This document shows, piece after piece, positions 54,825-64,000 of a stretch of 64,000 bases of DNA; position 1 is the first letter of the stretch, and each line of letters begins with the position of its first letter. Location: contig JABSOY010000008.1 of NCBI GenBank assembly GCA_013215385.1, positions 124,001 through 188,000 of the forward strand. The letters run 5' to 3'. A model generated the notes under the pieces. It had not been told where the DNA came from. It was given only the letters and a program-made list of their open reading frames with translations, and ran no database searches. This DNA comes from Colwellia sp. (GTDB lineage Bacteria; Pseudomonadota; Gammaproteobacteria; Enterobacterales; Alteromonadaceae). Made by a program: the position numbers and the translations under genes.

Positions 54825-57554
54825 ATGAAATATAATAAAATAAAAAAAACAGCCATCGCATTAGCTATTTTAGCCAGTGTCGGAGCCCCAGCGAGTTATG
54901 CTGAAGAAATAAAGGAAGAAACCAAAACAGTTGAAGTGATTAGCGTTACCGGTTCTCGTATTGCTCGTACCGATATCGAGGGCATTGCTCCGGTAATAGT
55001 ATTTACTCGAGCTGATTTAGATGCATCAGCCATGACCAATGTAGGTCAGTTTTTACAAAAAATGCCGTCTATTTCAGGGCCAGCAGCAAATCATGCGCAA
55101 CAATTTTCTGGTGGTGTAGCAACAGCCACATTACGCGGGTTAGGCTCTAGAAATACGCTAGTTTTAGTTAATGGTCGCAGACTGGGTTCAGCGGGTGTCG
55201 GCGGATATTCAGATTTGAACTCCATTCCAATGGCTGCGGTAGAAAACATTGAAGTACTATTAGATGGCGCTTCAGCGGTTTATGGTTCTGACGCTATCGC
55301 TGGTGTTGTAAACGTAATAATGAACAGTGACTTTGAAGGTATGAAGGTTAAAACGAATTACGGTATTAGTGATAGAAATGATAATGCGGAGAAAGGCTTA
55401 GAAATAACTTACGGTATTGCTACTGATAAAGGCAATCTTTTAGTCAGTTATTCACGTACCCGTGTTGATGGTTATAGAATGGCTTCACGTAATGTGCAAG
55501 CAGACCCAGATAAACGTGGCATCGGTGGTGTTAACTTGCGTGATCCGCTTTCAAGTACTGGCTCAACTTATAATATTGATGGTGACTGGTTTGTCCTTAA
55601 AGATAGCTCAGATCGTTTTAACTCTATGGATGACCTTCGTGAGTATAATCATCCGTGGGATGAGTCATGGTTTCCTGGTGATGTTCCTGTCGGTGATGAA
55701 GATGGCTTTAACTACTGGTTGTACGATATGGGTTCAGCAGACTTAGATGTTGAAAACTGGTGGGTTAGTGGTAGCAGTGAAGTTAATCATGACGTAGAAA
55801 TATTTTTTGAATATTTACAAAATGATCGTAAGTCATTGTCACAATCTCAACCTTATGCCTTTACTTCCGATTTTGGTGATCCGGTCACTTACTCAGCTGA
55901 CAATATGTACAATACGACAGGTCTAAGCTTTAACGTAGCTCGTGCTTTCATGGAGTTAGGAGCTCGTGATGTTAACAATATAGATGCTTCAACAACACGT
56001 ATGGTTGTTGGCGCTAAAGGCGAGTTTCATGATTGGGATTGGGATTTATCGTTTAACCGCCAACGTACAGAGTCTTACAATAATATTATGGGGGTTTCGT
56101 ATAGCAGAGTACTTGCCGCAGCAGGTAGTTCTGCAGAGTGTGAAGCGCGAAATGACGGCTGTGTACCTTTAGATTTAATGGGTAAGGTCGGGTCTATTAC
56201 ACCTGAAATGCTAACTTATTTACAACGTGATGCTAAATCTCGCAGTGAAGGTTCAATGGATTCGTACCAATTTAATATCACAGGTGACGTCTTTGAAACC
56301 AATGCAGGTATCATTAAAGCGGCTTTTGGCGCTGAATACCGCAGCGAACATGCGATATATGATGCTTCAAAAATGGATGAAGATGGTGATCGTATTTTCC
56401 AAGGTGGTTTAGCTGATACAAATCCTCCTGAGGTTAACATCACTGAATTTTATGCTGAAGTGGTCGTTCCTTTATTATCAGATGTTTTTATGGCCAAATT
56501 ATTAGAGGTTGATATGGCCGCACGTTATTCTGACTACAGTGACTTTGGCTCCACCACAACGCCTAAGTTTGGTTTGAAATGGCAACCCATTGAAGGCGTC
56601 TTAGTTCGAGGTTCATATAGTAAAGGTTTCAGGGCGCCAGGCTTTGACGAGCTACATTCTGGTTTAGTTGGCGGCTGGGGTAATGCACCAACAGATCCTT
56701 GTACCGGAGCCGATGGCTATGATTATACGATCTTACCAGGTTGTCCACAAAATTTGGGTGGCCCAGCTCCTGTAGGTAACGGTGCCTTCACCTACTCAGG
56801 TGGTAATTCAGAATTAGAACCTGAAAAGTCTGAAAGTATAACTGCAGGTATTGTTTGGGTACCAAGCTTCTTTGACGGCTTTACGATTTCAATAGATATG
56901 TTTGATATTGAGAAAACCAATGTTATTCGTACCAGTAACACCTTCGAAACAATACTAAATAATGCTGAGGGTAAAACAGGTTTTGAAAATATGGTTGACC
57001 GTGCGGCTGATGGTCATATCAGTAATGTATATGTTTTGTATGAAAATACCGGCTACCAAAACATCACAGGTTTTGATACTGAAATAACCTATGCATTTAA
57101 CACAAATTCTTTTGGCGCCTTTGATTTCAATATTCAAGCAGCCAAAATGACTGACTACAAAAGTGGCGATTCTGAAGCAGTTGCTAAAGACTTTGTCGGC
57201 AACTGGTATGAGGGGTCTTCATTTCCTAAGCTGAAAGTAAACATGACGGCTACTTGGAATTACGACAACTTAGCTGTTACTTGGACCACACGGTATGTTG
57301 ATGGTGTAACTGCTGCGCCTGGTCAAGGATTTTGGTATACGGAATCACAAAAAGTTATGGATTCAAGTGTTAAACATGATGCACAATTTAGTTATGACAT
57401 TGTTGATTTAGATAGCAATATTAGTGTCGGTGTTGAAAACGTATTTGATGCAGAGCCACCATTAGTTGTCGGTAGTTACCGTAATGGTTACGACGCGACT
57501 AATTTCACCTCACGTGGACGATATTTCTATGCGCGTATATCAATGAATTTTTAA
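54825..57554 (+). CDS. TonB-dependent outer-membrane receptor
   Basis: 909 residues from ATG 54825 with GGGAAAG just upstream; the frame opens earlier at 54705, but that part precedes the signal peptide (cleavage near A-S-Y-A-E-E). The TonB-box region V-E-V-I-S-V-T-G-S-R-I is followed by a plug domain with G-L-G-S-R-N-T-L-V-L-V-N-G-R-R and E-V-L-L-D-G-A-S-A-V-Y-G-S-D-A-I-A-G-V-V-N. The barrel includes R-G-S-Y-S-K-G-F-R-A-P-G and ends Y-A-R-I-S-M-N-F with a terminal phenylalanine. It imports an unknown substrate. Receptors of this style in marine gammaproteobacteria often serve sugars or peptides. A terminator follows. Confidence 0.93.
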   Translation: MKYNKIKKTAIALAILASVGAPASYAEEIKEETKTVEVISVTGSRIARTDIEGIAPVIVFTRADLDASAMTNVGQFLQKMPSISGPAANHAQQFSGGVATATLRGLGSRNTLVLVNGRRLGSAGVGGYSDLNSIPMAAVENIEVLLDGASAVYGSDAIAGVVNVIMNSDFEGMKVKTNYGISDRNDNAEKGLEITYGIATDKGNLLVSYSRTRVDGYRMASRNVQADPDKRGIGGVNLRDPLSSTGSTYNIDGDWFVLKDSSDRFNSMDDLREYNHPWDESWFPGDVPVGDEDGFNYWLYDMGSADLDVENWWVSGSSEVNHDVEIFFEYLQNDRKSLSQSQPYAFTSDFGDPVTYSADNMYNTTGLSFNVARAFMELGARDVNNIDASTTRMVVGAKGEFHDWDWDLSFNRQRTESYNNIMGVSYSRVLAAAGSSAECEARNDGCVPLDLMGKVGSITPEMLTYLQRDAKSRSEGSMDSYQFNITGDVFETNAGIIKAAFGAEYRSEHAIYDASKMDEDGDRIFQGGLADTNPPEVNITEFYAEVVVPLLSDVFMAKLLEVDMAARYSDYSDFGSTTTPKFGLKWQPIEGVLVRGSYSKGFRAPGFDELHSGLVGGWGNAPTDPCTGADGYDYTILPGCPQNLGGPAPVGNGAFTYSGGNSELEPEKSESITAGIVWVPSFFDGFTISIDMFDIEKTNVIRTSNTFETILNNAEGKTGFENMVDRAADGHISNVYVLYENTGYQNITGFDTEITYAFNTNSFGAFDFNIQAAKMTDYKSGDSEAVAKDFVGNWYEGSSFPKLKVNMTATWNYDNLAVTWTTRYVDGVTAAPGQGFWYTESQKVMDSSVKHDAQFSYDIVDLDSNISVGVENVFDAEPPLVVGSYRNGYDATNFTSRGRYFYARISMNF

Positions 57555-57592
57555 CATGCAGAGCAGTTAAGTTTTTTCTTTAATTAGAGGTA

Positions 57593-57630
57593 CGTCTTAT
57601 TTGTGAGTAATTCATAAATAAGGCGTTTTT
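57593..57630 (+). terminator. Rho-independent terminator of the TonB receptor gene
   Basis: CGTCTTATTT and AAATAAGGCG pair (one G·T) around a 13-base loop, followed by TTTTT. Confidence 0.85.
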
Positions 57631-57742
57631 ACTATTAGCTTTATAAATATTGCAATTAATTATAATGTTAGCCTTTAGAGAAGAATAAACGAATTTAAAG
57701 CCTCTTAATGAGCGCCGCAGTTTATAGATAAAAGGTATTTCA

Positions 57743-58253
57743 ATGAACGTAATATGTGCAACACAAAGATTAACTATCCGACACGACACTTTACTCTCTC
57801 TGATACTGACTATATCGTTCGACTGCTAAATGAAGAATCGTTCATCCGTAATATAACCGATAAAAACGTAAGAACTAAGGGCGATGCGATGAACTATCTT
57901 AGTAACGGCCCAATATCTAGCTATCAAACTTATCAGTTTGGCTTAAGTTTAGTGTCACTAAAAGAAACGAACACACCAATAGGGATGTGTGGTTTACTAA
58001 AAAGAGCAGAACTGAAATATCCAGACTTAGGTTATGCATTTCTTCCTGAGTTTTGGGGGAAAGGTTACGCAAATGAGGCGGCAGATTCCGTTATCAAAAA
58101 AGGTATGACTGCTAATGCGCTAAAAACGGTTTTGGCGGTTACCTCACCTGATAACTTAAGTTCTATGCGCTTACTGGAAAAGTAGGCTTCAGCTCAAAAG
58201 GCAACATTGAACTGTACGGCGGCCAAACTAATTTGTATCAATATAATGTATAA
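57743..58253 (+). pseudogene. GNAT (RimJ/RimL-type) acetyltransferase, broken by two frameshifts
   Basis: The gene starts at ATG 57743 (AAAGG 7 bases upstream): M-N-V-I-C-A-T-Q-R-L-T-I-R-H. At 57780–57789 the 5 bases GACAC are repeated in tandem, which shifts the frame; removing one copy joins T-I-R-H to F-T-L-S-D-T-D-Y-I-V-R-L-L-N-E-E, the normal GNAT continuation. The body contains Y-P-D-L-G-Y-A-F-L-P-E-F-W-G-K-G-Y-A-N-E-A, the acetyl-CoA-binding region. Near 58181 one base is missing: the frame meets TAG after R-L-L-E-K, while the next frame continues G-F-S-S-K-G-N-I-E-L-Y-G-G and ends at 58253. Two separate lesions argue for a true pseudogene rather than one sequencing error. Confidence 0.85.
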
Positions 58254-58311
58254 AAACGATTAAGCTAAATAAACTCCGCAGAACATCGTTTATCTGGCTT
58301 AATCGTATATG

Positions 58312-58345
58312 CGCCTTATTGCTGAATATCCCCCTAAATAAGGCG
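58312..58345 (-). terminator. Hairpin downstream of the PhoH-like gene
   Basis: CGCCTTATT and AATAAGGCG form a 9-bp stem about 20 bases after the stop. There is no T-run on the minus strand, so it may be a weak terminator. Confidence 0.4.
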
Positions 58346-58365
58346 ACTAATCGACAGCAAAGGGA

Positions 58366-59745
58366 TTATAAGTTTTCTTCAGCAAACGATGCTAGTCGGC
58401 TCCTCACGACGCCATTGAGGTTTATGGTGGCACTGCCAGGAAAGTCTTTAAATCGTTCAACAATATAGGTTAACCCTGAAGTGACCGCGGTTAAGTAATT
58501 ACTGTCTATTTGGGCTAAGTTTCCTGAACACACTATTTTTGTCCCTTCACCGCAACGAGTAATTATCGTTTTGAGTTGTGATGCCGTTAAATTTTGGCAT
58601 TCGTCGAGTAAAACTAAGGAATTTTGAATACTGCGACCGCGCATGAAATTAACCGACTTAAATTGAATATTAGCTTTTTCCATAATGTAATCAAGGCTAC
58701 CATTCATATTTTCATCTTGTTTGTGTAACACCTCTAATGAATCCGTAATTGCCGCTAACCATGGCGCCATTTTTTCTTCTTCAGTACCGGGTAAAAAACC
58801 AATCGACTCGGCAATTTCAGGCGTACTACGCGTAACGAGCACTTTATCGTATAGACCTCGTTCAATAACTTGTTCAAGCGCAGAGGCGAGTGCTAATAAT
58901 GTTTTTCCGCAACCGGCCGGCCCAGTTAAAATCACTAAATCTATAGTGGGATCTAGCAAAGCATCCATCGCCATGCCTTGGTAAATGTTTTTAGGGTGAA
59001 TGCCCCATGCTTGTTTCGCCATTAAACGCTCGCGGCTTAGGTCCAATACTGCCAGCTTTTCATCGTCCCAGCCAGTCACTTTACCCGCAAAGTGCTCACC
59101 ATCATCAATCAGGTATTCATTCATGTAGGTATTAGGTAGCACATCACGTTTAATATAATGAGTGGTATTTCGACCTTCGGTTTCACTTTCACAGTCACTA
59201 ACATGCTGCCAAAAGTCACCATCAAACTTGTGAAAGCCTTTGGTTAAAAATTTAATGTCGTCAATAAGCTGATCGGTTCGATAATCTTCGACATACGCTA
59301 AGCCGGCGCCCTTTGCTTTTAAACGCATATTAATGTCTTTTGTCACCAGTACGACTTTACTTGGCGATTTTTTCTCTTGGATGTACAAAGCGGCATTAAT
59401 AATACGATTGTCATTTTCATTGAAAGATAAACAGCCAGCCTTTTGCTCTAACGTGTAATCGTTAAAAATAGACAAACAACCACTGGGGTGCTCATCATCA
59501 TTTTGTGGCAGCTTAACACCGGCCAGAACTTCTTCTGGACTAGCATCAACCAGGGTATCTTCGAGGGCACGAATTGCTACACGAGCATCGCGGCTGACAT
59601 CTTTACGTCGGTCTTTAATGGAGTCTAATTCTTCAAGCACTGTCATGGGAACAACCACGTCGTGCTCTTTAAAGGAGAGAAAAGCGAAAGGTTCGTGTAA
59701 TAATATATTGGTATCTAATACGTAAATAATTTTTTCTTCATTCAT
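58366..59745 (-). CDS. PhoH2-type protein: PIN domain fused to PhoH ATPase
   Basis: 459 residues, ATG with GGAGATC upstream. The N-terminal PIN nuclease domain (about 5–140) shows V-L-D-T-N-I-L-L-H-E-P, acidic E-E-L-D and the later T-K-D-I-N-M-R. The C-terminal PhoH domain has the Walker A G-P-A-G-C-G-K-T near residue 262 and Walker B V-L-L-D-E-C-Q-N. This fused form is known as PhoH2, an ATP-driven RNA helicase with ribonuclease activity in mycobacteria; a stand-alone role is likely here. No antitoxin-like gene overlaps it. It is divergent from rapA. Confidence 0.92.
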   Translation of the reverse strand: MNEEKIIYVLDTNILLHEPFAFLSFKEHDVVVPMTVLEELDSIKDRRKDVSRDARVAIRALEDTLVDASPEEVLAGVKLPQNDDEHPSGCLSIFNDYTLEQKAGCLSFNENDNRIINAALYIQEKKSPSKVVLVTKDINMRLKAKGAGLAYVEDYRTDQLIDDIKFLTKGFHKFDGDFWQHVSDCESETEGRNTTHYIKRDVLPNTYMNEYLIDDGEHFAGKVTGWDDEKLAVLDLSRERLMAKQAWGIHPKNIYQGMAMDALLDPTIDLVILTGPAGCGKTLLALASALEQVIERGLYDKVLVTRSTPEIAESIGFLPGTEEEKMAPWLAAITDSLEVLHKQDENMNGSLDYIMEKANIQFKSVNFMRGRSIQNSLVLLDECQNLTASQLKTIITRCGEGTKIVCSGNLAQIDSNYLTAVTSGLTYIVERFKDFPGSATINLNGVVRSRLASFAEENL

Positions 59746-60111
59746 ACTGAGATCTCCGATCTAAGTTAACGGACACAGAAGAATCGTTAAGTTAAGCATA
59801 GGCTTAATCACGTAGTATTCAACTGCTAACTAAAAAACCAAAAACAGTAACTATACTAATTGAAACCATCACCTCTTTACCTGAATGATAATTCCACTTT
59901 GCCAGCTAAATTAACTACTGGCAAGCAGCTTTTTGTCATTATTTATCTTCAATCAAGCTTTAGTGAAAGACAATTGCAATTACTCGACTTTTTTTAATGA
60001 TCACAACTATGATTAACGTTACTATAGCGCCCTTTTTTAATGCCTTAGCTGGTATGTCTGTTGCGAATGTCTTTGAACGTCGCACAAGTGTTTAATTTTG
60101 GAGTTTTTTAT
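59746..60111. other. Divergent region between the PhoH-like gene and rapA
   Basis: 366 AT-rich bases. No gene is visible. TTGGAG about 10 bases before the rapA ATG is its ribosome-binding site. Promoters for both genes must lie here; no box pair is clear enough to name. Confidence 0.4.
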
Positions 60112-63039
60112 ATGGTATTTCACCCTGGTCAACGATGGATAAGTGATGGAGAGTCCGATCAAGGATTAGGCACGGTAATGGCAGTTGAACATCGCTTTGT
60201 TTCTGTTGTCTTTACCGCTACGGGTGAGTCTCGCCAATATGCCATAGCCAATGCACCATTAACCCGTGTTATCTTCAACCAAGGTGACAGTGTTCCTAGC
60301 CATGAAGGCTGGATGTTAACGGTTGACGATGTCGAAGAAATTGACAACTTACTGACTTATCATGGTAAGCGACAAGACACAGGTGAAGAATCGTCATTAA
60401 AAGAAGTGATGATTGACCATTTTATTAAATTTAATAAACCTCACGACCGTTTGTTGAATGGGCAAGTTGATCGCTTAGATTGGTTCCGTTTACGTAAAGA
60501 CAGCTTAAAGCACCAATACACCCAGCAACAATCGCCTTTAATGGGGTTAAGTGGCGGTCGCGTCAGCTTAATACCTCATCAGTTATATATTGCTGAAGAA
60601 GTCGGTAGTCGATTTGCACCTCGCGTATTGCTGGCCGATGAAGTGGGTTTAGGTAAAACCATTGAAGCGGGTTTAATTATTCACCAGCAATTAGTTACCG
60701 GTCGCGCACAACGTATTCTCATTATTGTGCCTGAATCGTTAATGCATCAATGGTTAGTTGAAATGTTACGTCGCTTTAATTTGCATTTTAGTATTTTTGA
60801 CAGCGAACGTTGCCAAGAAATTAAAAATGCTGGCGATCAAGAAAACCCATTCAGTGCCGAGCAATTAGTCTTAGTGAATTTAGACTTTGTTACTAATAAC
60901 CCTGAATGTTATGAAGATTTAATTGCTGAAGATTGGGATCTAATGGTTGTTGATGAAGCGCACCATTTAAATTGGCATAAAGACGAGCCAAGCATCGAAT
61001 ACCAATGCATAGAGCAATTAGCGCAAAACATTCCTGGGGTATTACTGTTAACAGCAACACCTGACCAGCTAGGTCATGAAAGTCATTTTGCGCGTTTACG
61101 TTTACTCGACCCAGACCGTTTTTATGATTATCAAAAGTTTACCGAAGAAGAAAGCCATTATACCGAAGTCGCTAACGCCGCAAATGCACTTGTGGCTAAA
61201 AAAGCATTAACGAAAGAGCAGCAAGCAACGCTTACTGGCTTATTAAAAGAAACCGATATTAGCCAACAATTAGTCAATATAAATCAAGTTGCTGATAATG
61301 ATGAAGCGTTAGCTAAGCAAGAAAAGTCCCGTGAGCAAGTACTTACCCAACTACTTGACCGCCATGGTACTGGCCGAATTTTATTCAGAAACAGCCGGAA
61401 TACTATTAAAGGTTTTCCAAAACGAGAACTGCATGCAACGGCTTTAGCGTTACCAGCAGCTTACCAAGAGCAGATGAATGAATTTTTGTTGTCAGACAGC
61501 AGTGACAATTTAAAGAGCTCAGCACAAGCCAAACTAATTTTCACACCAGAAATTATGTTTAGCCTAAATAGTCATGAAAATTGGACGGATATTGATCCGC
61601 GTGTTGATTACTTAATTGAATTACTTCAAGAGCTTAAAAAAGAAAAACTCTTGGTTATTTGTGCTAATGCGCAAACTGCGATTGATTTAGAAGCCGCATT
61701 ACGGGTTAGAGAAGGTATTCGTGCTGCGGTTTTCCATGAAGGGTTAAGTATTTTTGACCGTGATAAAGCTGCTGCCTATTTTGCTCAAGATGAAGACAGT
61801 GCCCAATGTTTACTCTGTTCAGAAATTGGTAGTGAAGGAAGAAACTTCCAGTTTGCTCATCACTTGGTTTTATTTGATTTACCACAAAACCCTGATTTAT
61901 TAGAACAGCGTATTGGTCGTTTAGACCGTATTGGCCAAACACAAACCATACGTTTACATGTGCCATACTTTACTGATTCTGCGCAAAGTTTGTTATTCAA
62001 CTGGTACCAAAACGCTTTGAATGCTTTTGAGCATACTTGTATTACTGGCCGTGCTGTTTTTGAAAGTTTTGGCGAACAGTTACTCGACTTATCACTAACG
62101 GCACAATGGCAATCGACCGCTGCAGAGCAATTGATTGACGACAGTCACAACAAGCATTTATCACTGAAGGCGGAATTAGAATCAGGAAGAGATAAATTAT
62201 TAGAACTACGCTCTTCTGGGCAAGGTCGTTCACACGAGCTTGTTGAAGAAATTACCGCCCTTGACCAAGAAACGGCCTTACCACAATTTATGTTTCAAAT
62301 ACTTGACGTATTCGGCATTGGCCAAGAAGACAAGTCAGACAATGCCATTGCACTACAGCCAAGTGAACATATGCTTTGTAGCAACTTTCCTTGTTTACCT
62401 GATGATGGCACAACCATTACTTTTAACCGTGATACTGCTTTGGCTTGTGAAGATTATCACTTATTAACCTGGGATCATCCTATGGTACGTGGCGCTATGG
62501 ATTTAGTGCTTAGTGACCAAACAGGTAATGCCAGTATTGGTTTATTGAAAAATCCGGCGTTGCCGGCAGGTACTTTCTTTATTGAATGTATTTTTACTAT
62601 TGAAGCGACGGCGCCAAGCCACTTACAATTGGGTCGTTATTTACCGACAACGCCGATACGTGTTTTAGTTGATAAAAATGGTAACGACTTAGCTGATAAA
62701 GTCAGCGAAGCGGTGCTTGATCAACAGCTTTCTCCAGTGAAAAAACAAGTTGCTCTACAATTAATAAAAGCGTTGAAAGACCAAGTGACACCATTAGTGG
62801 CAAAAGCTGAAACGCATGCCCAGCCGCAAGTTCTAACTATTCAGCAAAAAGCGCAAGCTAACATGCATAGTGCACTTGATGATGAATTCCAAAGATTAAC
62901 GGCCTTAAAAGCGGTTAACCCAAGTGTTCGTCAGCAGGAGCTTGATTTTATAAAGTTACAACAGAGTGAGTTGAGCCATTATATCGACAAAGCACAGCTA
63001 AAATTTGAAGCCGTACGTTTAATTGTAGTGAGCAACTAA
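60112..63039 (+). CDS. rapA: RNA polymerase-recycling ATPase RapA
   Basis: 975 residues from ATG 60112, which gives the family-like start M-V-F-H-P-G-Q-R-W-I-S-D; the frame opens at 60061 but those residues are not family-like. RapA is a Swi2/Snf2-type ATPase that binds RNA polymerase and frees it from post-termination complexes. Tudor-like domains fill the N-terminus, then Walker A L-A-D-E-V-G-L-G-K-T, the D-E-A-H box in V-V-D-E-A-H-H-L, and helicase motifs V/VI in G-S-E-G-R-N-F-Q and E-Q-R-I-G-R-L-D-R-I-G-Q. The C-terminal region is present. rluA follows after 2 bases. Confidence 0.97.
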   Translation: MVFHPGQRWISDGESDQGLGTVMAVEHRFVSVVFTATGESRQYAIANAPLTRVIFNQGDSVPSHEGWMLTVDDVEEIDNLLTYHGKRQDTGEESSLKEVMIDHFIKFNKPHDRLLNGQVDRLDWFRLRKDSLKHQYTQQQSPLMGLSGGRVSLIPHQLYIAEEVGSRFAPRVLLADEVGLGKTIEAGLIIHQQLVTGRAQRILIIVPESLMHQWLVEMLRRFNLHFSIFDSERCQEIKNAGDQENPFSAEQLVLVNLDFVTNNPECYEDLIAEDWDLMVVDEAHHLNWHKDEPSIEYQCIEQLAQNIPGVLLLTATPDQLGHESHFARLRLLDPDRFYDYQKFTEEESHYTEVANAANALVAKKALTKEQQATLTGLLKETDISQQLVNINQVADNDEALAKQEKSREQVLTQLLDRHGTGRILFRNSRNTIKGFPKRELHATALALPAAYQEQMNEFLLSDSSDNLKSSAQAKLIFTPEIMFSLNSHENWTDIDPRVDYLIELLQELKKEKLLVICANAQTAIDLEAALRVREGIRAAVFHEGLSIFDRDKAAAYFAQDEDSAQCLLCSEIGSEGRNFQFAHHLVLFDLPQNPDLLEQRIGRLDRIGQTQTIRLHVPYFTDSAQSLLFNWYQNALNAFEHTCITGRAVFESFGEQLLDLSLTAQWQSTAAEQLIDDSHNKHLSLKAELESGRDKLLELRSSGQGRSHELVEEITALDQETALPQFMFQILDVFGIGQEDKSDNAIALQPSEHMLCSNFPCLPDDGTTITFNRDTALACEDYHLLTWDHPMVRGAMDLVLSDQTGNASIGLLKNPALPAGTFFIECIFTIEATAPSHLQLGRYLPTTPIRVLVDKNGNDLADKVSEAVLDQQLSPVKKQVALQLIKALKDQVTPLVAKAETHAQPQVLTIQQKAQANMHSALDDEFQRLTALKAVNPSVRQQELDFIKLQQSELSHYIDKAQLKFEAVRLIVVSN

Positions 63040-63041
63040 TC

Positions 63042-63773
63042 ATGTCAAATGAGCAAGAAAATCAACAGCAACCCCAAAAGTTAGCCGCCGTGGCTGTTAA
63101 CCCTGAGTTTGTTTATAACCCGCCAATGTCGCCTTATATTGAGATTATTTATCAAGATGAAGACATTGTCGTGTTAAATAAACAAAGTGGCTTATTAACG
63201 GTTTCTGGTCGTTTACCGGCTCATAAAGATTGTTTACAAAGTCGAGTGAATAAAGTTTTACCGACGGCAACTGTCGTTCATAGATTAGACATGGCAACGT
63301 CTGGCATTCTTATAATGGCGCTGCATAAGCCTGCTCATGTAGCGATAAGTCGAATGTTTCAACAACGTGAAACGAAGAAAAGTTATATTGCTCGTGTTTA
63401 TGGCCATATGAAAGACGACACCGGCTCTGTTGATCAACCGCTTATTTGTGACTGGCCTAATCGGCCAAGACAAATGATTGATCACGAACGGGGCAAGCAA
63501 TCGTTAACGCACTATAAAGTACTTTCGCGTGATATTGATGAAAACGAAGTGCCAAGTACGCTAGTTGAATTAACACCGATAACAGGGCGCTCACATCAAC
63601 TACGCGTGCACATGCTATTTTTAGAACATCCTATTCTTGGCGACCGATTATATTCACATCAAGCGGCAGTTACCGCGAGTTCACGCTTATTGTTACACGC
63701 ACAAATGTTGGAATTAGCACATCCAATGCGCGAAGAATTATTAACCTTCAATGTCCCTTGTCCATTTGTTTAG
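63042..63773 (+). CDS. rluA: Pseudouridine synthase RluA family
   Basis: 243 residues. It converts selected uridines to pseudouridine in 23S rRNA and tRNA. The catalytic aspartate is in V-V-H-R-L-D-M-A-T-S-G, and the fold is shown by L-N-K-Q-S-G-L-L-T-V and T-G-R-S-H-Q-L-R-V-H. There is no N-terminal S4 domain, as in RluA (219 residues in E. coli). It lies 2 bases after rapA, the same pair as in E. coli, which supports RluA rather than RluC/D. Confidence 0.9.
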   Translation: MSNEQENQQQPQKLAAVAVNPEFVYNPPMSPYIEIIYQDEDIVVLNKQSGLLTVSGRLPAHKDCLQSRVNKVLPTATVVHRLDMATSGILIMALHKPAHVAISRMFQQRETKKSYIARVYGHMKDDTGSVDQPLICDWPNRPRQMIDHERGKQSLTHYKVLSRDIDENEVPSTLVELTPITGRSHQLRVHMLFLEHPILGDRLYSHQAAVTASSRLLLHAQMLELAHPMREELLTFNVPCPFV

Positions 63774-63810
63774 CGATAGCGATTAATTGCTATCAATAAA
63801 ATGATTTTTA

Positions 63811-63847
63811 TGCCGATAATGACTTATATCATTGCTTATTATCGGCA
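63811..63847. terminator. Hairpin after rluA
   Basis: TGCCGATAAT and ATTATCGGCA form a perfect 10-bp stem with a 17-base loop. No clear T-run follows, so it may only slow transcription. Confidence 0.45.
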
Positions 63848-63870
63848 ATAACGAACAATTGGAGCTTACT

Positions 63871-64000
63871 TTGTTACGACTTTTCTCTTGGCTGGTATTG
63901 ATCAGTTTACTTACCTTAAGCTCTGCGGATAGTCTTGCTTTACCTTTTCAAGACCAAGAAAATAACTCTCAAGAGCAAATCGAAGAAGCTAAAAAAAAGG
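63871..64000 (+). CDS. Start of a secreted protein (cut by window end)
   Basis: The likely start is TTG at 63871, with GGAG about 7 bases upstream. The first residues read M-L-R-L-F-S-W-L-V-L-I-S-L-L-T-L-S-S-A, a signal peptide with cleavage near S-L-A-L, then an acidic, glutamine-rich stretch (Q-D-Q-E-N-N-S-Q-E-Q-I-E-E-A-K-K-K) that suggests a helix or coiled coil. About 43 residues are visible, too few to name the product. E. coli has djlA at this place, but this N-terminus does not resemble it. Confidence 0.55.
   Translation, partial: MLRLFSWLVLISLLTLSSADSLALPFQDQENNSQEQIEEAKKK

Noticed and set aside
58366-59745. PhoH2 toxin–antitoxin operon
   Set aside because: In mycobacteria PhoH2 follows a small antitoxin gene. 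Here no small gene overlaps or precedes it; the upstream region is divergent with rapA.

Overview
The window is an AT-rich bacterial chromosome segment with ordinary gammaproteobacterial housekeeping genes. The gene sets and their order (ndk–rlmN–pilW–rodZ–ispG–hisS–yfgM–bamB–der; xseA divergent from guaB–guaA; tkt–epd–pgk–fba; rapA–rluA), together with large TonB-dependent receptors, NSS symporters, GGDEF proteins and a PhoH2-type protein, point to a marine member of the Alteromonadales, most like Colwellia/Thalassotalea. The genus is inferred from gene content and protein style; no search was run.

Layout. 1–3.6 kb: the 3' end of an RND efflux pump gene, then two tandem copies of a periplasmic solute-binding protein gene that appear to start at AUU/AUC, then a D-2-hydroxyacid dehydrogenase. 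3.7–9.0 kb: NnrS, DUF2164, a 41-aa membrane peptide next to iscX, malic enzyme, a 51-aa protein, a 7-bp tandem repeat and a secreted sensor-domain protein. 9.2–21 kb: a luciferase-like monooxygenase, then ndk and the conserved rlmN-to-der block, where the PilW homologue carries an extra LysM domain. 21–26.6 kb: a PilZ protein, xseA, guaB and guaA. 27–35 kb: an Oar-like TonB receptor behind a perfect 32-bp palindrome, a secreted metallopeptidase that ends in a putative outer-membrane barrel, a DUF481 protein and an MscS channel. 35–41 kb: fba, pgk, epd and tkt on the minus strand. 41.3–42.1 kb: a 46-aa peptide gene, a field of hairpin repeats and tRNA-Arg(CCT). 42.2–47.9 kb: two overlapping membrane diguanylate cyclase genes, then parC. 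48–57.6 kb: M1 aminopeptidase, NSS symporter, a VOC protein, a LytS/LytTR two-component pair with an internal 124-bp tandem duplication, a 52-aa K/Q-rich peptide, a possible small RNA and a TonB receptor. 57.7–64 kb: a GNAT pseudogene with two frameshifts, a PhoH2-type protein, rapA, rluA and the start of a secreted protein.

Functional links. Several units suggest scavenging of proteins and peptides: the receptor plus surface protease at 27–33 kb, and the M1 peptidase, NSS symporter, two-component system and receptor at 48–57 kb. Two diguanylate cyclases with intact active sites and I-sites, plus a PilZ protein with intact binding motifs, give both production and sensing of c-di-GMP.

The less ordinary signals are: the AUU/AUC starts and shared promoter palindrome of the tandem binding-protein genes; a dispersed 51-bp-period repeat that begins at the U-tract of rho-independent terminators in two places and carries GGA-loop hairpins with a compensatory change; the duplicated tail of the histidine kinase gene, which forms a 43-codon ORF with the same ATGATTAA overlap at both ends; and an orphan terminator preceded by promoter-like sequence upstream of the second TonB receptor.
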